From positions 3,534,001 through 3,598,000 of the forward strand of contig NC_087107.1 in assembly GCF_963855985.1 (NCBI RefSeq): a DNA stretch of 64,000 bases. Direction: 5' to 3'. The stretch comes from Ostrinia nubilalis. Lineage: Eukaryota > Arthropoda > Insecta > Lepidoptera > Crambidae. Below, piece after piece: positions 22,001 to 31,111 of the stretch. The notes below the pieces were generated by a model. It saw only the letters and a program-made list of their open reading frames with translations, was not told the origin of the DNA and made no database searches. Both the position numbers and the translations under genes were made by a program. Every line of letters begins with the position of its first letter. The first letter of the stretch is position 1.

Positions 22001-25000
22001 CCCATAATGTCGTCCATAAACATCGATAAGATTCTTTCATGGCGTCATCTTAGCACAGCAGCCGTTCCAGCGCCACTAGGAAGGTCAGGAGCCGGTTGAT
22101 GAAAACTAGGATAAACTTTTATCGATGTTGCGCGATAAGCCCATACGTTTGTCGCAATAAATCATCGATAAGATTCTTTCACAGCAGCACAGCAGCCGTC
22201 CCAGCGCCACTAGAAACTCTAGGGATACTAGGAACACAAAGCAACAAAAGCGCCTCACCTGAGTAGGGAAGCTGACGTACTTCAGCGCTTCATACTGACA
22301 CCACGCGCTGATGATGTTAGTCACTGAGCAGTACGAGAACTTGTACAGCGGCGCCGACACCAGCGGCTGTTGCGTGCACAGCAGCCGGCCCAGCGCCACT
22401 AGGAAGGCTAGGAGCCGGTTGATGAACACTAGGAAACTTGTATCGATGTTGCGCGATAAGCCCATACATTTGTCGTCCATGACCATCGATAAGATTTTAT
22501 CATGGCGACATCCTAGCACAGCAGCCGTCCCAGCTCCACTAGAAAGTCTAGGAGATACTAGAGACTTTTATCGATGTTGCGCGATAAGCCCATACATTTG
22601 TCGTCTAACATCATCCATAAGATTTTATCATGGCGTCATCCTAGCAAAGAAGCTGGCCCAGCGCCACTGGGAAGGCTGGGAGGCGGTTGATGAACACTAG
22701 GATACTTTTATCGATGTTGCGCGATAAGCCCATACGTTTGTCGCACTAAATCATCGATAAGATTCTTTCATAGCGCCCATCTTAGCACAGCAGCCGTTCC
22801 AGCGCCACTAGAAAGTCTAGGAGATACTAGAGACTTTTATCGATGTAACGCGATAAGCCTATACATTTGTCGCACTAAATCATCAATAAGATTCTTTCAT
22901 GGCGCGCATCTTAGGACAGCAGCCGTCCCAGCGCCACTAGAAACTCTAGGAAACACTAGGAACATAAACAAAAAGTAAATAAAACTCCTAACGCCTCACC
23001 TGAGTAGGAAAGCTGACGTACTTCAACGCCTCATACTGACACCACGCGCTGATGATGTTAGTCACCGAGCAGTACGAGAACTTGTACAGCGGCGCCGACA
23101 CCAGCGGCTGTTGCGTGCACAGCAGCCGGCCCAGCGCCACTAGGAAGGCGAGGAGCCGGTTGATGAACACTAGGATAAACTTTTATCCATGTTGCGTGAT
23201 AAGCCCATACATTTGTCGTCCATGACCATCGATAAGATTTTATCATGGCGACATCCTAGCACAGCAGCCGTCCTAGCGCCACTAGAAAGTCTAGGAGATA
23301 CTAGAGACATTTATCGATGTTGCGCGATAAGCCCATTCGTTTGTCGCATTAAATCATCGATAAGATTTTTTCATGGCGCGCATCTTAACACAGCAGCCGT
23401 CCCAGCGCCACTAGGAAGGTCAGGAGACAGTCCATGAAGACTAGAATAAACTTATCGATGTTGCGCGATAAGCACATACGTTTGTCACACTAAATCATCG
23501 ATAAGATTCTTTCACAGCAGCACAGCAGCCGTACCAGCGCCACTAGAAACTCTAGGAGATACTAGGAACACAAAGAAACAGAGCGCCTCACCTGAGTAGG
23601 AAAGCTGACGTACTTCAGCGCTTCATACTGACACCACGCGCTGATGATATTAGTCACTGAGCAGTACGAGAACTTGTACAGCGGCGCCGACACCAGCGGC
23701 TGTTGCGTGCACAGCAGCCGGCCCAGCGCCACTAGGAAGACTAGCAGCCGATTGATGAACACTAGGAGACTTTTATCGATGTTGCGCGATAAGCCCATAC
23801 ATTTGTCGTCCATAAACATCTATAAGATTTTATTATGGCGACATCCTAGCACAGCAGCCATCCCAGCGCCACTAGAAAGTCTAGGAGATACTAGAGACTT
23901 TTATCGATGTTGCGCGATAAGCTCATATATTTGTCGTCTAAAATCATTGATAAGATTCTTTCATGGCGCGCATCTTAGCACAGCAGCCGACCTAGTGCCA
24001 CTAGGAAGGCTAGGAGGCGGTCGATGAAGACTAGGAGACTTTTATCGATGTTGCGCGATAAGCCCATACGTTTGTCGCACTAAATCATCGATAAGATTCT
24101 TTCACAGCACCCATCTTAGCACAGCAGCCGTTCCAGCGCCACTAGGAAGGTCAGGAGCCGGTTGATGAAAACTAGGATAAACTTTTATCGATGTTGCGCG
24201 ATAAGCCCATACGTCTGTCGCACTAAATCATCGATAAGATTCTTTCATGGCGCGCATCTTAGCACAGCAGCCGTCTTAGTGCCAATAGAAAGGTTAGCGA
24301 GATACTAGGAACACAAACACAAAGAAACAAAACTCCCAACGCCTCACCTGAGTAGGAAAGCTGACGTACTTCAGCGCCTCATACTGACACCACGCGCTGA
24401 TGATGTTAGTCACTGAGCAGTACGAGAACTTGTACAGCGGCGCCGACACCAGCGGCTGTTGCGTGCACAGCAGCCGGCCCAGCGCCACTAGGAAGGCTAG
24501 CAGCCGGTTGATGAACACTAGGAAACTTGTATCGATGTTGCGCGATAAGCTCATACATTTGTCGTCCATAAACATCGATAATATTTTAGCCGTCCCAGCG
24601 CCACTAGAAAGTCTAGGAGATACTAGAGACTTTTATCGATGTTGCGCGATAAGCCCATACGTTTGTCGCACTAAATCATCGATAACATTCTTTCATGGCG
24701 CACATCAACCGGCCCAGTGCCACTAGGAAGGCTAGGAACGGGTTGATGAAGACTAGGAGACTTTTATCGATGTTGCGCGATAAGTCTAAACGTTTGTCGC
24801 ACTAAATCATCCATAAGATTTTTTCATAGCGCCCATCTTAGCACAGCAGCCGTCCTAGCGCCACTAGAAAGTCTAGGAGATACTAGAGACATTTATCGAT
24901 GTTGCGCGATAAGCACATACGTTTGTCACACTAAATCATCGATAAGATTCTTTCATGGCGCGCATCTTAGCACAGCAGCCGTCCCAGCGCCACTAGAAAC

Positions 25001-28000
25001 TCGGCATGGCTTAATTCATCATTGACATTGAATTGTTTTTGAATCCTCCAGCAGATGGTGTCGGGCAAAGGAGATACTAGGAACACAAAGAAACAAAAGC
25101 GCCTCACCTGAGTAGGGAAGCTGACGTACTTCAACGCTTCATACTGACACCACGCGCTGATGATGTTAGTCACTGAGCAGTACGAGAACTTGTACAGCGG
25201 CGCCGACACCAGCGGCTGCTGCGTGCACAGCAGCCGGCCCAGCGCCACTAGGAAGGCTAGGAGGCGGTTGATGAAGACGAGGAATTGAGAGTCGTCGAAC
25301 TTGACTACGGTGCCGTCGGATAGGAGGTAGCTCTGGAAGAAAAAAGGTTTATGGGTCTATGAAAGTTATCTATGGTTTTTTATGGAGTATCTCAGTAGTA
25401 GTAAGATATAATCATTCGGATTGACATTTTAGATAATCCGTTTCCATAACTATTGGCGATGATCGCTCATGTAGGAGTTAAGTAAGTAGGTACCCAGGAG
25501 TGAAATAAAGACAGGCAATCTAAACATCATTGTAGAATCCAAATCCTTACATGCACTCTTTTGTTCTCAAGCTACTTAATCCGTAGGTTATCTGCAAAAC
25601 ATTCCTTCATATAGTGATACATTGTGCCTTATAATTTTGAGTTTTTTTAGTGTGCAAAAAGAGTACCTTTTAGGCAGACATAGAGGACACTTCATCAAAG
25701 CTAAACACAAGCATCCTGAGTAGTCTATTAAGTGCGATTTTCTAATAACAAACATCAGTCTGATATGGGACACCTATACCCATAGTAAAGAAGATAGCGC
25801 TGGTAGGGCCCAAAAGATAAGGAGACATGTAAAGTGCCCCATAAGGGCTGCCTTTTCTTTTTTTATTATTTACTATATTTTGACGTTCATAAGTGCCACT
25901 TGTGGTCTAAATTGAATTAATATTTTTGATTTTGATAAAGAGAAGAAGAAGATTACTGCAGTTTTTAGAAGACCCATAGGTCAAGTTAAACACTGTGTCA
26001 TCTTATTCAGTTGTAATAGTTGCTATTTTGCAACAAAAATGTTTAGTCTGGTCTTACCTGAGTCATAATCTTCTCCTGCAGCAGTCCCCACACCAGATAA
26101 GCCCCCATGAGCCCAGTAAAACAGAAGGCCAGCTCCACGCCTTCCCTGGTGGTGCTCTCTTCGACCTTGGTAGGCTTTATGGATTCGGGCAACCGCTCGG
26201 TCGGTTCCCCGAAACACGCGTGCAGTATGCGTGAGAGATGGGTGGAGTTGCCTGCAACGAATAATACAGTCGATTTGTTCATTTAGGTGAGTATAGACTG
26301 GAGCACTTCTATGTAATTTTTTTATCTATACTAATATTATAAAGCTAAGGAGTTTGTTTGTTTGTTCACTTGAACGCGCTAATCTCAGGAACTGCCGGTC
26401 CGATTTGAAAAATTCTTTCAGTGTTAGATAGCCCATTTATCGAGGAAGGCTATAGGCTATATACCATCACGCTACGAGTAATAGGTGGAGAGCAAAAATG
26501 AAAAATGTTACGGAAACGGGTTTTCACGCGTACGAAGTCGCGGGCACAACTAGTTTATATGTATTATTGTAACGTTCTTGTAAATGCAGGTTAAAAATGA
26601 ATGATGGTGTTAATTTATCATTTCAAGGTTGGTTCAGTACAGTAGTATCGTCAATATTCTGTAGCATCATCTGTGTCAAGTGTTTGTATGTACAATAGTA
26701 CATGCATGTTTATAAATGGCAAATAAAAAATTGGAAGCCATACGCAATATCAACACACTTTCAACGTCACATGAAAGAAAATCATAAAATTCCGTTATCG
26801 AAGGTACTTGTCGTATACCGAACGATAGTCTTGTATGGATCTAACCAAACTGATATTTTTGATTCTAACACTACATCAATCTTAGTTTCCGATAAATATC
26901 TACCTATTTGGTAAATAATATATTTGTCGATATCACTATCGGCAAGTGATAACTGCCTAGATTTTTCAGATTACTCTTAATAGGTATAAGCCTATGCGCA
27001 GACCACCGATTTTTTGTCGGTCGATAGTTTAGTCGGGCAGTTAATCAGTATAGGCATGTATGGAAGTGCGCACATTAAACCGACTTGGTATCGGCCGATT
27101 CTTCATACAAATTAAAATCGGACCCAACTATCGGTCAACAACGGTCGGTGGTCTGCGCCTAGCCTAAATTTTGCGAATTCGCGGCAAATGTTTTTTGTGC
27201 ATGAATTGTGTGTTAATTATAGACCTAGAATTTCTATTTAGGTGTTTCAAGATTAACTAACTGTCCTTAGAGTTAACTTTAGTTGGGAGCATAGAATAGA
27301 TAAGCCTTAATGAATGTGAATGTTCTAATTTGATGAGGCAATTGTGCCTGTGTGTATATGAAATTAGAGTTTAAAATACTCTGTAACCTTCTGTCTACTA
27401 TGGGTATAATCAGTGGACAAATTATGTCACAGATTAGTTTCAGCTGTCGTAAAAAGTGCTCATTAAAAATACAATGGAGTGTAATCAACTTACCTATTTT
27501 ATCGAAGTAATTAGACCTATCGAGATATTTGTACAGGATGAAACCGGGCAGCAGGACTGTCGCATAACCACCAATGTTCAGGAGAAGACGGAAGAGCCTG
27601 TAATAAAACAATTATTGCTTTAGTTAGTCAATCACGCAATAGTAAAAAGAAATGTAAAATGTTTATGTGCAATAAAATTACACAACTTTGTTGATATAAT
27701 AACAATTACATTATTCATACATTCATTTCATGAAAATAATATCCACAGCTTGATGATCCCCCAAGGATTATCTCAGTGACTGGTCCTGCATTGCTCACAT
27801 CTAGGTACTACCCACGTCCTTTACCAGATCGTCAGTCCACCTAGTGGAATGTGTGTGTACAATATGTTTTCCTACCTGTGGTCGCCACTCAAGAATGTCG
27901 AAACAAACATAAACACATTAATTTTTTTATCAGAGACAGAACAGAAGAATTCATCTTCTCTATATTTTTAACATAAATACATAAAATCTTCTATGCATGC

Positions 28001-28138
28001 TCTGAATAATAATAGTTTCCGACTTACCAAGAATATTCGACTTCCATCAGACTGCCGGACTGCTCGTATGCAGTCATTAACTCCTGGTAGAGTCTCGCAA
28101 ACAGCCATGTTGTCAATATACAAGCTAGGATTACGCTC
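9935..28138 (-). CDS. sll: SLC35B2/slalom-type Golgi PAPS transporter, eight coding exons
   Basis: Joining minus-strand exons 28028-28138, 27494-27597, 26058-26251, 25108-25332, 16898-17048, 16245-16456, 14487-14612 and 9935-10087 gives 1,276 nt. This reads as one frame of about 424 residues to a TAG, close to the roughly 430 residues of animal SLC35B2. Family hallmarks occur in order: [94 protein letters not shown] and LLRVYCRRR. The protein is a multi-spanning nucleotide-sugar-type carrier that imports the sulfate donor PAPS into the Golgi lumen for sulfation of glycans and proteins (known for the family). All internal donors and acceptors are GT/AG. The first exon with the start codon was not found. 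Oddity: four exons are each embedded in an exon-derived tandem array, described separately. Confidence 0.93.
11283..11414 (-). CDS. Alternative terminal exon copy D
   Basis: Acceptor, 43 codons and a stop are intact. The core is identical in protein to copy A, but a small in-frame loss shortens the tail to [11 protein letters not shown]. Differences in the core that I checked (for example GTG to GTA at two valines, GCC to GCT) are silent. It could serve as a last exon giving a protein seven residues shorter. There is no evidence of use. Confidence 0.5.
   Translation of the reverse strand, partial: AVSILLSCAVYGHVVSLGGCAGVALVFAAALLRVYCRQREVHA
11983..12114 (-). CDS. Alternative terminal exon copy E
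   Basis: Same length (132 nt) and same RQREVHA tail as copy D, with acceptor CTGCAG. Against copy A the first 18 codons differ at five third positions (Ser, Leu, Ser, Ala, Val) with no amino-acid change. Confidence 0.5.
   Translation of the reverse strand, partial: AVSILLSCAVYGHVVSLGGCAGVALVFAAALLRVYCRQREVHA
12561..12788 (-). CDS. Terminal exon copy F, extended reading frame
   Basis: The core through LLRVYCRRR is conserved. A local duplication of the 'gccgccggcagtagactcgt' segment then replaces the usual tail, and the frame runs on as CYESTAAGG... to a stop near 12561. The tail looks accidental. If spliced, this copy would give a different C-terminus. Confidence 0.4.
   Translation of the reverse strand, partial: AVSILLSCAVYGHVVSLGGCAGVALVFAAALLRVYCRRRCYESTAAGGCYYESLSFLISSLDCRLFISPRAAAAF
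13209..13475 (-). CDS. Terminal exon copy G, extended reading frame, nearest to exon g
   Basis: The acceptor and the AVSILLSC... [13 protein letters not shown] core are intact. The original stop is lost and the frame continues through a hydrophobic extension ending [10 protein letters not shown] at about 13209. It is the first acceptor met downstream of exon g, so default proximal splicing would choose it. Confidence 0.42.
   Translation of the reverse strand, partial: AVSILLSCAVYGHVVSLGGCAGVALVFAAALLRVYCRRRLRARKLCESLSFVVDSVDSFVYFSSSCSGVLIVGLSFVIFALLRFVFCC
13928..14003. mobile_element. Small palindromic element
   Basis: CTGAGGGCTAAATGTGAGTT pairs with its near-complement ending at 14003. It marks the end of array 1. 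Confidence 0.55.
14271..14302. other. Short hairpin in intron
   Basis: GTCTCAGTAAAG and CTTTACTGAGAC are perfect inverted repeats around an 8-nt loop. Function unknown. Confidence 0.5.
14487..14612 (-). CDS. sll: Transporter exon g
   Basis: Acceptor TTCCTCAG, then 42 codons in phase 0 reading [20 protein letters not shown] and ending [14 protein letters not shown] before the donor GTGAGT. This corresponds to the conserved C-terminal membrane segments of SLC35B2. Unlike its neighbours, this exon is single-copy. Confidence 0.92.
14731..14929. mobile_element. Long-palindrome MITE in transporter intron
   Basis: Arms of roughly 75-95 bp (GTAGAATTTTGTCCAATGAC inward to 'cgcgcgtaattatattgctgtcgcg') face each other around a short centre. 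No ORF is present. It sits between exon g and array 2. Confidence 0.75.
14940..16244 (-). repeat. Array 2: 163-bp tandem copies of the 3' part of exon f
   Basis: Six intronic units, with donors at about 15300, 15460, 15590, 15755, 15918 and 16081, each contain roughly the last 100 nt of exon f ([20 protein letters not shown] to LTLLQ) and the donor GTCAGTGT. The spacing of the last units is exactly 163 bp. Between units lies a 'cgcgctacaggtgcag' minisatellite, which fills 14970-15280 alone. One unit is shortened (HHTTTLLQ) and one reads LFRCALT. The array starts immediately downstream of authentic exon f. Confidence 0.88.
16245..16456 (-). CDS. sll: Transporter exon f
   Basis: Acceptor TGTTCCAG, then 212 nt. 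The first two bases complete a Val codon from exon e, and the exon reads [50 protein letters not shown] and ends LTLLQ before GTCAGTGT. The CDSFTSSWQ motif is a family signature. The 3' half is the seed of array 2. Confidence 0.92.
16698..16768. mobile_element. Perfect 33-bp hairpin in transporter intron
   Basis: The left arm 16698-16730 is the exact reverse complement of 16736-16768 around the 5-nt loop CACAT. Perfect arms suggest a young micro-MITE or conversion between the arms. A structured RNA is possible but unsupported. Confidence 0.65.
16898..17048 (-). CDS. sll: Transporter exon e
   Basis: Acceptor CCCGCAG, then [40 protein letters not shown] and [10 protein letters not shown], ending with one base before donor GTGAGC. 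The motif [12 protein letters not shown] is diagnostic for PAPS transporters of the SLC35B2/B3 group. The first half of this exon seeds array 3 on its upstream side. Confidence 0.93.
17082..17257. mobile_element. hAT-type MITE, copy 1 of 3
   Basis: The ends are CAGGGTTTCCCAAAC and, reversed, CAGTGGTTCCCAAAG. An 8-bp target duplication CTATAGGG flanks it at 17074-17081 and 17258-17265. The 176-bp size, TIR and 8-bp duplication fit non-autonomous hAT elements. Confidence 0.85.
17608..17998 (+). mobile_element. RTE-type LINE 3' fragment with target-site duplication
   Basis: The plus strand encodes [40 protein letters not shown] and [14 protein letters not shown], then frame-broken tail sequence. 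The 12-bp duplication ACTATAAAGGGC occurs at both ends (17596-17607 and 17999-18010), so this is a 5'-truncated LINE inserted into an array 3 unit. A short local duplication (GGGAAGAGCCTGGGTGC twice) is present near 17890. Confidence 0.85.
18564..18739. mobile_element. hAT-type MITE, copy 2 of 3
   Basis: Same length (176 bp), same ends and same flanking CTATAGGG as 17082-17257, embedded in the same array context. It was multiplied with the array, not inserted independently. Confidence 0.85.
19415..19590. mobile_element. hAT-type MITE, copy 3 of 3
   Basis: As for copy 2: same size, flanks and context. The shared target duplication shows a single insertion followed by duplication of the array block. 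Confidence 0.85.
21040..25107 (-). repeat. Array 4: copies of the 3' part of exon d with its donor
   Basis: Six long copies (about 21047-21225, 21514-21695, 22253-22430, 22993-23172, 23585-23762, 24346-24515) each encode [40 protein letters not shown] and [16 protein letters not shown] before the donor GTGAGG. Between them about 20 shorter units (roughly 150 bp) keep only the [15 protein letters not shown] part with 'cgatgttgcgcgataagccc' and 'atcatcgataagattctttc'. Long copies lack the first 16-17 codons of exon d and have only a weak CTAG where an acceptor would be. Amino-acid changes are few: C to Y at 21.18 kb, Q to H at 21.63 kb, A to V at 23.74 kb. Confidence 0.88.
25108..25332 (-). CDS. 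sll: Transporter exon d
   Basis: Acceptor TCTTCCAG, 75 codons in phase 0: [75 protein letters not shown], then donor GTGAGG. The motifs DSQFLVF-NR and [14 protein letters not shown] match the family closely. It contains the full 5' part missing from the array 4 copies, so it is the authentic exon. Confidence 0.94.
25770..25935 (-). repeat. Dispersed repeat B, copy 2
   Basis: Inverted counterpart of 6035-6240, including 'gcgctggtagggcccaaaag' and 'gacgttcataagtgccactt'. It lies in the intron between exons c and d. Confidence 0.6.
25975..26052. repeat. Dispersed repeat C, copy 2, abutting the exon c donor
   Basis: It matches 9525-9602 up to about 5 bp from the donor GTAAGAC at 26057. The start of this intron is therefore repeat-derived. 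Confidence 0.5.
26058..26251 (-). CDS. sll: Transporter exon c
   Basis: Acceptor CGTTGCAG, then [20 protein letters not shown], a charged linker and [20 protein letters not shown] with LQEKIMTQ, before donor GTAAGA. '[11 protein letters not shown]' is the conserved segment of the first core helix of PAPS transporters. NST is a potential N-glycosylation site. Confidence 0.93.
26326..26575 (+). mobile_element. Helitron-like (Lep1-type) repeat
   Basis: It starts CTATACTAATATTATAAAGC and ends near 'cgcgggcacaactagttt'. Related units lie at 43250-43455, 46384-46655, 47009-47200 and 55290-55470. The family name is tentative. Confidence 0.5.
26989..27175. mobile_element. TIR MITE, family III, copy 1
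   Basis: The ends GCGCAGACCACCGA and TCGGTGGTCTGCGC are inverted repeats, with further internal complementarity around TCGGCCGAT. The second copy is at 58831-59018. Confidence 0.75.
27494..27597 (-). CDS. sll: Transporter exon b
   Basis: Acceptor ATTACAG, 104 nt reading (W)[20 protein letters not shown] and [14 protein letters not shown], with one base left before donor GTAAGT. It aligns with the N-terminal membrane segment 'lFRf-vN--GYa---PGyll--Y--R-nYle' of SLC35B2. Confidence 0.92.
27750..27900 (-). mobile_element. LINE 3' end fragment (RTE-type), inverted
   Basis: The reverse complement gives the 'gagtggcgaccacagg' and 'aggtggactgacgatctggt' tail motifs seen at 17820-17960. Internally deleted. 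Confidence 0.6.
28028..28138 (-). CDS. sll: Transporter exon a, most 5' confident exon
   Basis: Acceptor TTCCCACAG, then [20 protein letters not shown] and [16 protein letters not shown], with two bases to donor GTAAGT. The exon enters with one base completing a codon, so a further coding exon must lie upstream and end on two bases. The hydrophobic start is probably the N-terminal membrane anchor. The start codon was not found. Confidence 0.88.
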
Positions 28139-28506
28139 CTGTGGGAAAATAAGTTACCATATTAAATTCTAATCAAAAATATTAAATTTACTGTAAAGGT
28201 AGTATAAATGTGTGGAAATAAATAAATAAATATAGGCTTTAATATTTTAGTAAATAAATAAACATTTATGATTTAAACTCTATTATGCCTTTGCCTGTTC
28301 AGATTTTGCCATTAAAATGTTAAATGTCTTATTCTCAATATTATAAAATAAAACATTAAAATTACATTAATTTCAAATTGTGTACTGCAAAAAAGTCTCA
28401 TACACTCAGCTTTAATTACTTACTTAATTATGGAGAAAGGAAATTCATTAAGAGAGTTAAATAGATACTGACTACTACCAGTTAGCTAATTTGGAATATT
28501 GGGAAA

Positions 28507-28857
28507 GGGGCCATCCATAAAGTACGTCACACGAATTTCATGATTTTTTGACCCCCCCTCCGTCCTTGTCACAGGTGGTCACATTTCTGAGACCCCCCCC
28601 TCCCTAGTGTGACGTCACATGTTTTGCAATTTCACATCGAAAAATTTATTAAATTAACAGCAGTTCCGAAATTAGTTTTATTTCCATTTAAATTAAGTAC
28701 TTTTTTTTATGAAATCAACATTATATCAAATATTTGAAACAATTGAAATGTGACGTCACGAAACTTAGGACCCCTCCCACCCCTTGTCACACCATGTCAC
28801 ACTTTGTCAACCCCCTCCCCCCCTCTTTACGTGTGACGTACTTTATGGATGACCCCA
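28507..28857. mobile_element. TIR MITE, about 350 bp
   Basis: GGGGCCATCCATAAAGTACG at the left faces its complement ending GGATGACCCC at the right. The inner parts are C- or T-rich runs and no ORF is present. It lies within the 5' intron of the transporter. Confidence 0.75.
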
Positions 28858-29263
28858 AATGGGAAAATTAACGTAACATTTTTTTAAACTAGATTGATTT
28901 TTTTTCAGGCAACGTAAATAAATTATATCAGCATTAAAAGCTTCCTTCACCAATGTTATGATTTAGTTGGTAATGACAAATAGCAGCATGTTGATAACTT
29001 AAACTTTTTAATTGCAAAACAATAATATGGACTTACACCAAGAATTAAATAAATAAGCCTATTTAAGCTACACTTGAATATTAAGTATGTGAATGTTCTA
29101 ATCTGATATTTGATTCTTAATCTTTAATTTTTGCTAATTTAAGTCACACATCACCATTTTAAGCTCGGGTAAAATCACATAATGTGAAATAACTAGTTCT
29201 TTGCCCAATGCACATGTCTAAAACAGGAAAAAAGGTCACTCATATAATAATTTTAAAACTTAC

Positions 29264-29279
29264 CAATTCTTGAATTTAA
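29264..29279 (-). CDS. Candidate upstream transporter micro-exon, split by a transposon
   Basis: The minus strand ends AAATTCAAGAATTG at donor GTAAGT. The two leftover bases TG join G of exon a to give ...KFKNW-SVILAC, in the phase required. A transposon sits at the TTAA in this segment. Removing it in thought places GC (30367-30366) and the acceptor-like TTCAATTATAG directly before it, giving an 18-nt exon. Alternatively the transposon end itself supplies the upstream part (an open frame FLLRHIRAYEV runs into it). The match could be chance. Confidence 0.35.
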
Positions 29280-30361
29280 CCTCGTAAGCCCGGATGTGCC
29301 TCAGAAGGAACTGAAACTTTGTAGTCAGTAACGCCGAGACATTTTCGGAGGTGATTTCGAAGTATCGCCGGATGTGCCTTCAGAGGAACTAAAACTTTAG
29401 CGATAAATTTAAGTTCAAAAATTCGCGCCTATCGAAAAAAAAGAGTGATACTCTATGGCTTAAAGTATTCAAAATCAGGTATCCGAACCTATTAATATAA
29501 AAAAACAAAATGTCACTGTCAAATTATCATTTTTCTTTGACAGGGTGGTTCGTCGGAGAAGACGTGATGAGCGATTAATTTTTTTTCATCACGTAAACGT
29601 AGTTTAATTGCAAAACAGACCAGTATAATTTAAGTTAAAATACTGCTAAACAAGCAAAAAAATTATTTTTCCCAATTTGAAGTTATTATGTAAGATTTTT
29701 TTTCGTTTGAAAATAATAGTTCTTTGCAAGGAACATTCGGTCTTGATGGTGAAAGTATTGTTTTTGTATATTTTTTCTTTTAAGATGGAATTGAATATTG
29801 GACTTTTAAAATTATCATATGATTGAGAAAATTTGCCATGAGAACGTACTGATTTTTAGTTTAGTAAATATTATAATTAACATGAATATTCACTTTACTT
29901 CTTATAAATTCTAACCTATCAATAGTGTATATTATAAAACCGATAGTACTTTTAAAAGTACTAATTATGAAACATTAAATATAATTAAAACCGTTGTAAC
30001 TTTCCAGTTACATTTATTAATATCATTATTGTATCTTTATGTAGTATTAATTTATTAAGAAGGTTACATTTATGTTTTGCTTGAAAGTATAAAATACAAT
30101 TTATTTACTTTTCCTTTTTAAAGTCTGTAATACCGAATGTTCATTTAAGAGAAAACATTTTTTTATTATTTTTCACCTAAAATAAGCTCTATGCACTATT
30201 ATATAGGGCCCCTGAAAATATGAATGCAAAAGAAAATCTCTAACATAGAATTTTTTTTACTCGAAGTGCTCGGCGTTTACTACTACAAATTATTCGTTCT
30301 TCTGAAAGCACATTCGGCGATACTTAGAAGTCGACAAGATTTACTCTTCGGTCTTACGAGG
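29280..30361. mobile_element. piggyBac-like non-autonomous element with TTAA duplication
   Basis: The ends are CCTCGTAAG and CTTACGAGG, flanked on both sides by TTAA (29276-29279 and 30362-30365). Subterminal blocks are also inverted: 'gaagtatcgccggatgtgcc' near the left pairs with 'cattcggcgatacttagaag' near the right, and 'gtaacgccgagaca' pairs with 'gctcggcgtttac'. At 1,082 bp, AT-rich, it has no transposase ORF. Confidence 0.75.
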
Positions 30362-30480
30362 TTAAGCCTATAATTGAAAAAGCAAATAATAGTTTAAGTG
30401 TGTGTTTTTAAGTATCCTGACTTATATTAGAATCATAAAAATTAATGCATATAACCTGACTGCACTGTTTGATTACCGAT

Positions 30481-30538
30481 GTAGTCAGCACAAAATGCAT
30501 ACGTACTGTTAAGTACGTATGCATTTTGTGCTGACTAC
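30481..30538. other. Perfect 27-bp hairpin
   Basis: Arm 30481-30507 is the exact reverse complement of 30512-30538 around the loop GTTA. It resembles a micro-MITE. There is no mismatch pattern typical of a microRNA precursor. Confidence 0.6.
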
Positions 30539-31111
30539 AAGTTTTTCTAGCATGTAGAGAACTATTAGACAAATAATACCTACTGCTTTTGTCAAGACAA
30601 CTTACGCGATAATTATCTTCGAGCGCATCTTGAAATTATGTTAATCCACTTAGAAACTAAAGTTTCTCTCTTGATATGTATATTAGTGAATAATTTTAAC
30701 TCAACATTTCTTCCTAAAACAGATCAAAATCACTGAAATTCTGAAGAGAAAACACAGATAGAAAATGAAATGTCGATGAACTGTCATTGTTGTCATCTGT
30801 CAATAACCCCATGACTTTGACATTGACATTACATGCGTTCCGTTCTCCACGCTTGTGTTATATTGAAATGAAAGTGAAAGAAGCCCTAACACAAACTCTT
30901 TTTGTGGGTATTTTGATGTTCCTGTAATCTTGACTTGCTGTTTTTGTGACAAACAAGTGTCATAAACCCGTCAATTATTTTGTAAAGTGTATTTTTACGC
31001 CAATTATTTTCTAAAAATCTACATAAACCCAAATATCGTGAAGTATCGACATAAAATTGGTTCCCAAACAGATGCTCATGGAATTTAGAATCTGGGCTCA
31101 AAGCGGTGACA

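Noticed and set aside
21040..25100. Array 4 as a cluster of mutually exclusive exons
   Set aside because: The copies lack the exon's first 50 nt and a pyrimidine-tract acceptor, so inclusion as normal exons is unlikely. I keep them as repeats.
29264..29400. A normal first coding exon reading TTKFQFLLRHIRAYEVKF
   Set aside because: Most of this frame lies inside a terminal-inverted-repeat element and has no ATG, so I list only the part next to the donor as a low-confidence exon.
30886..31101. 71-codon minus-strand ORF upstream of the small plus-strand gene
   Set aside because: Composition and context look like noncoding leader, with no matching splice partner to the transporter exon a.
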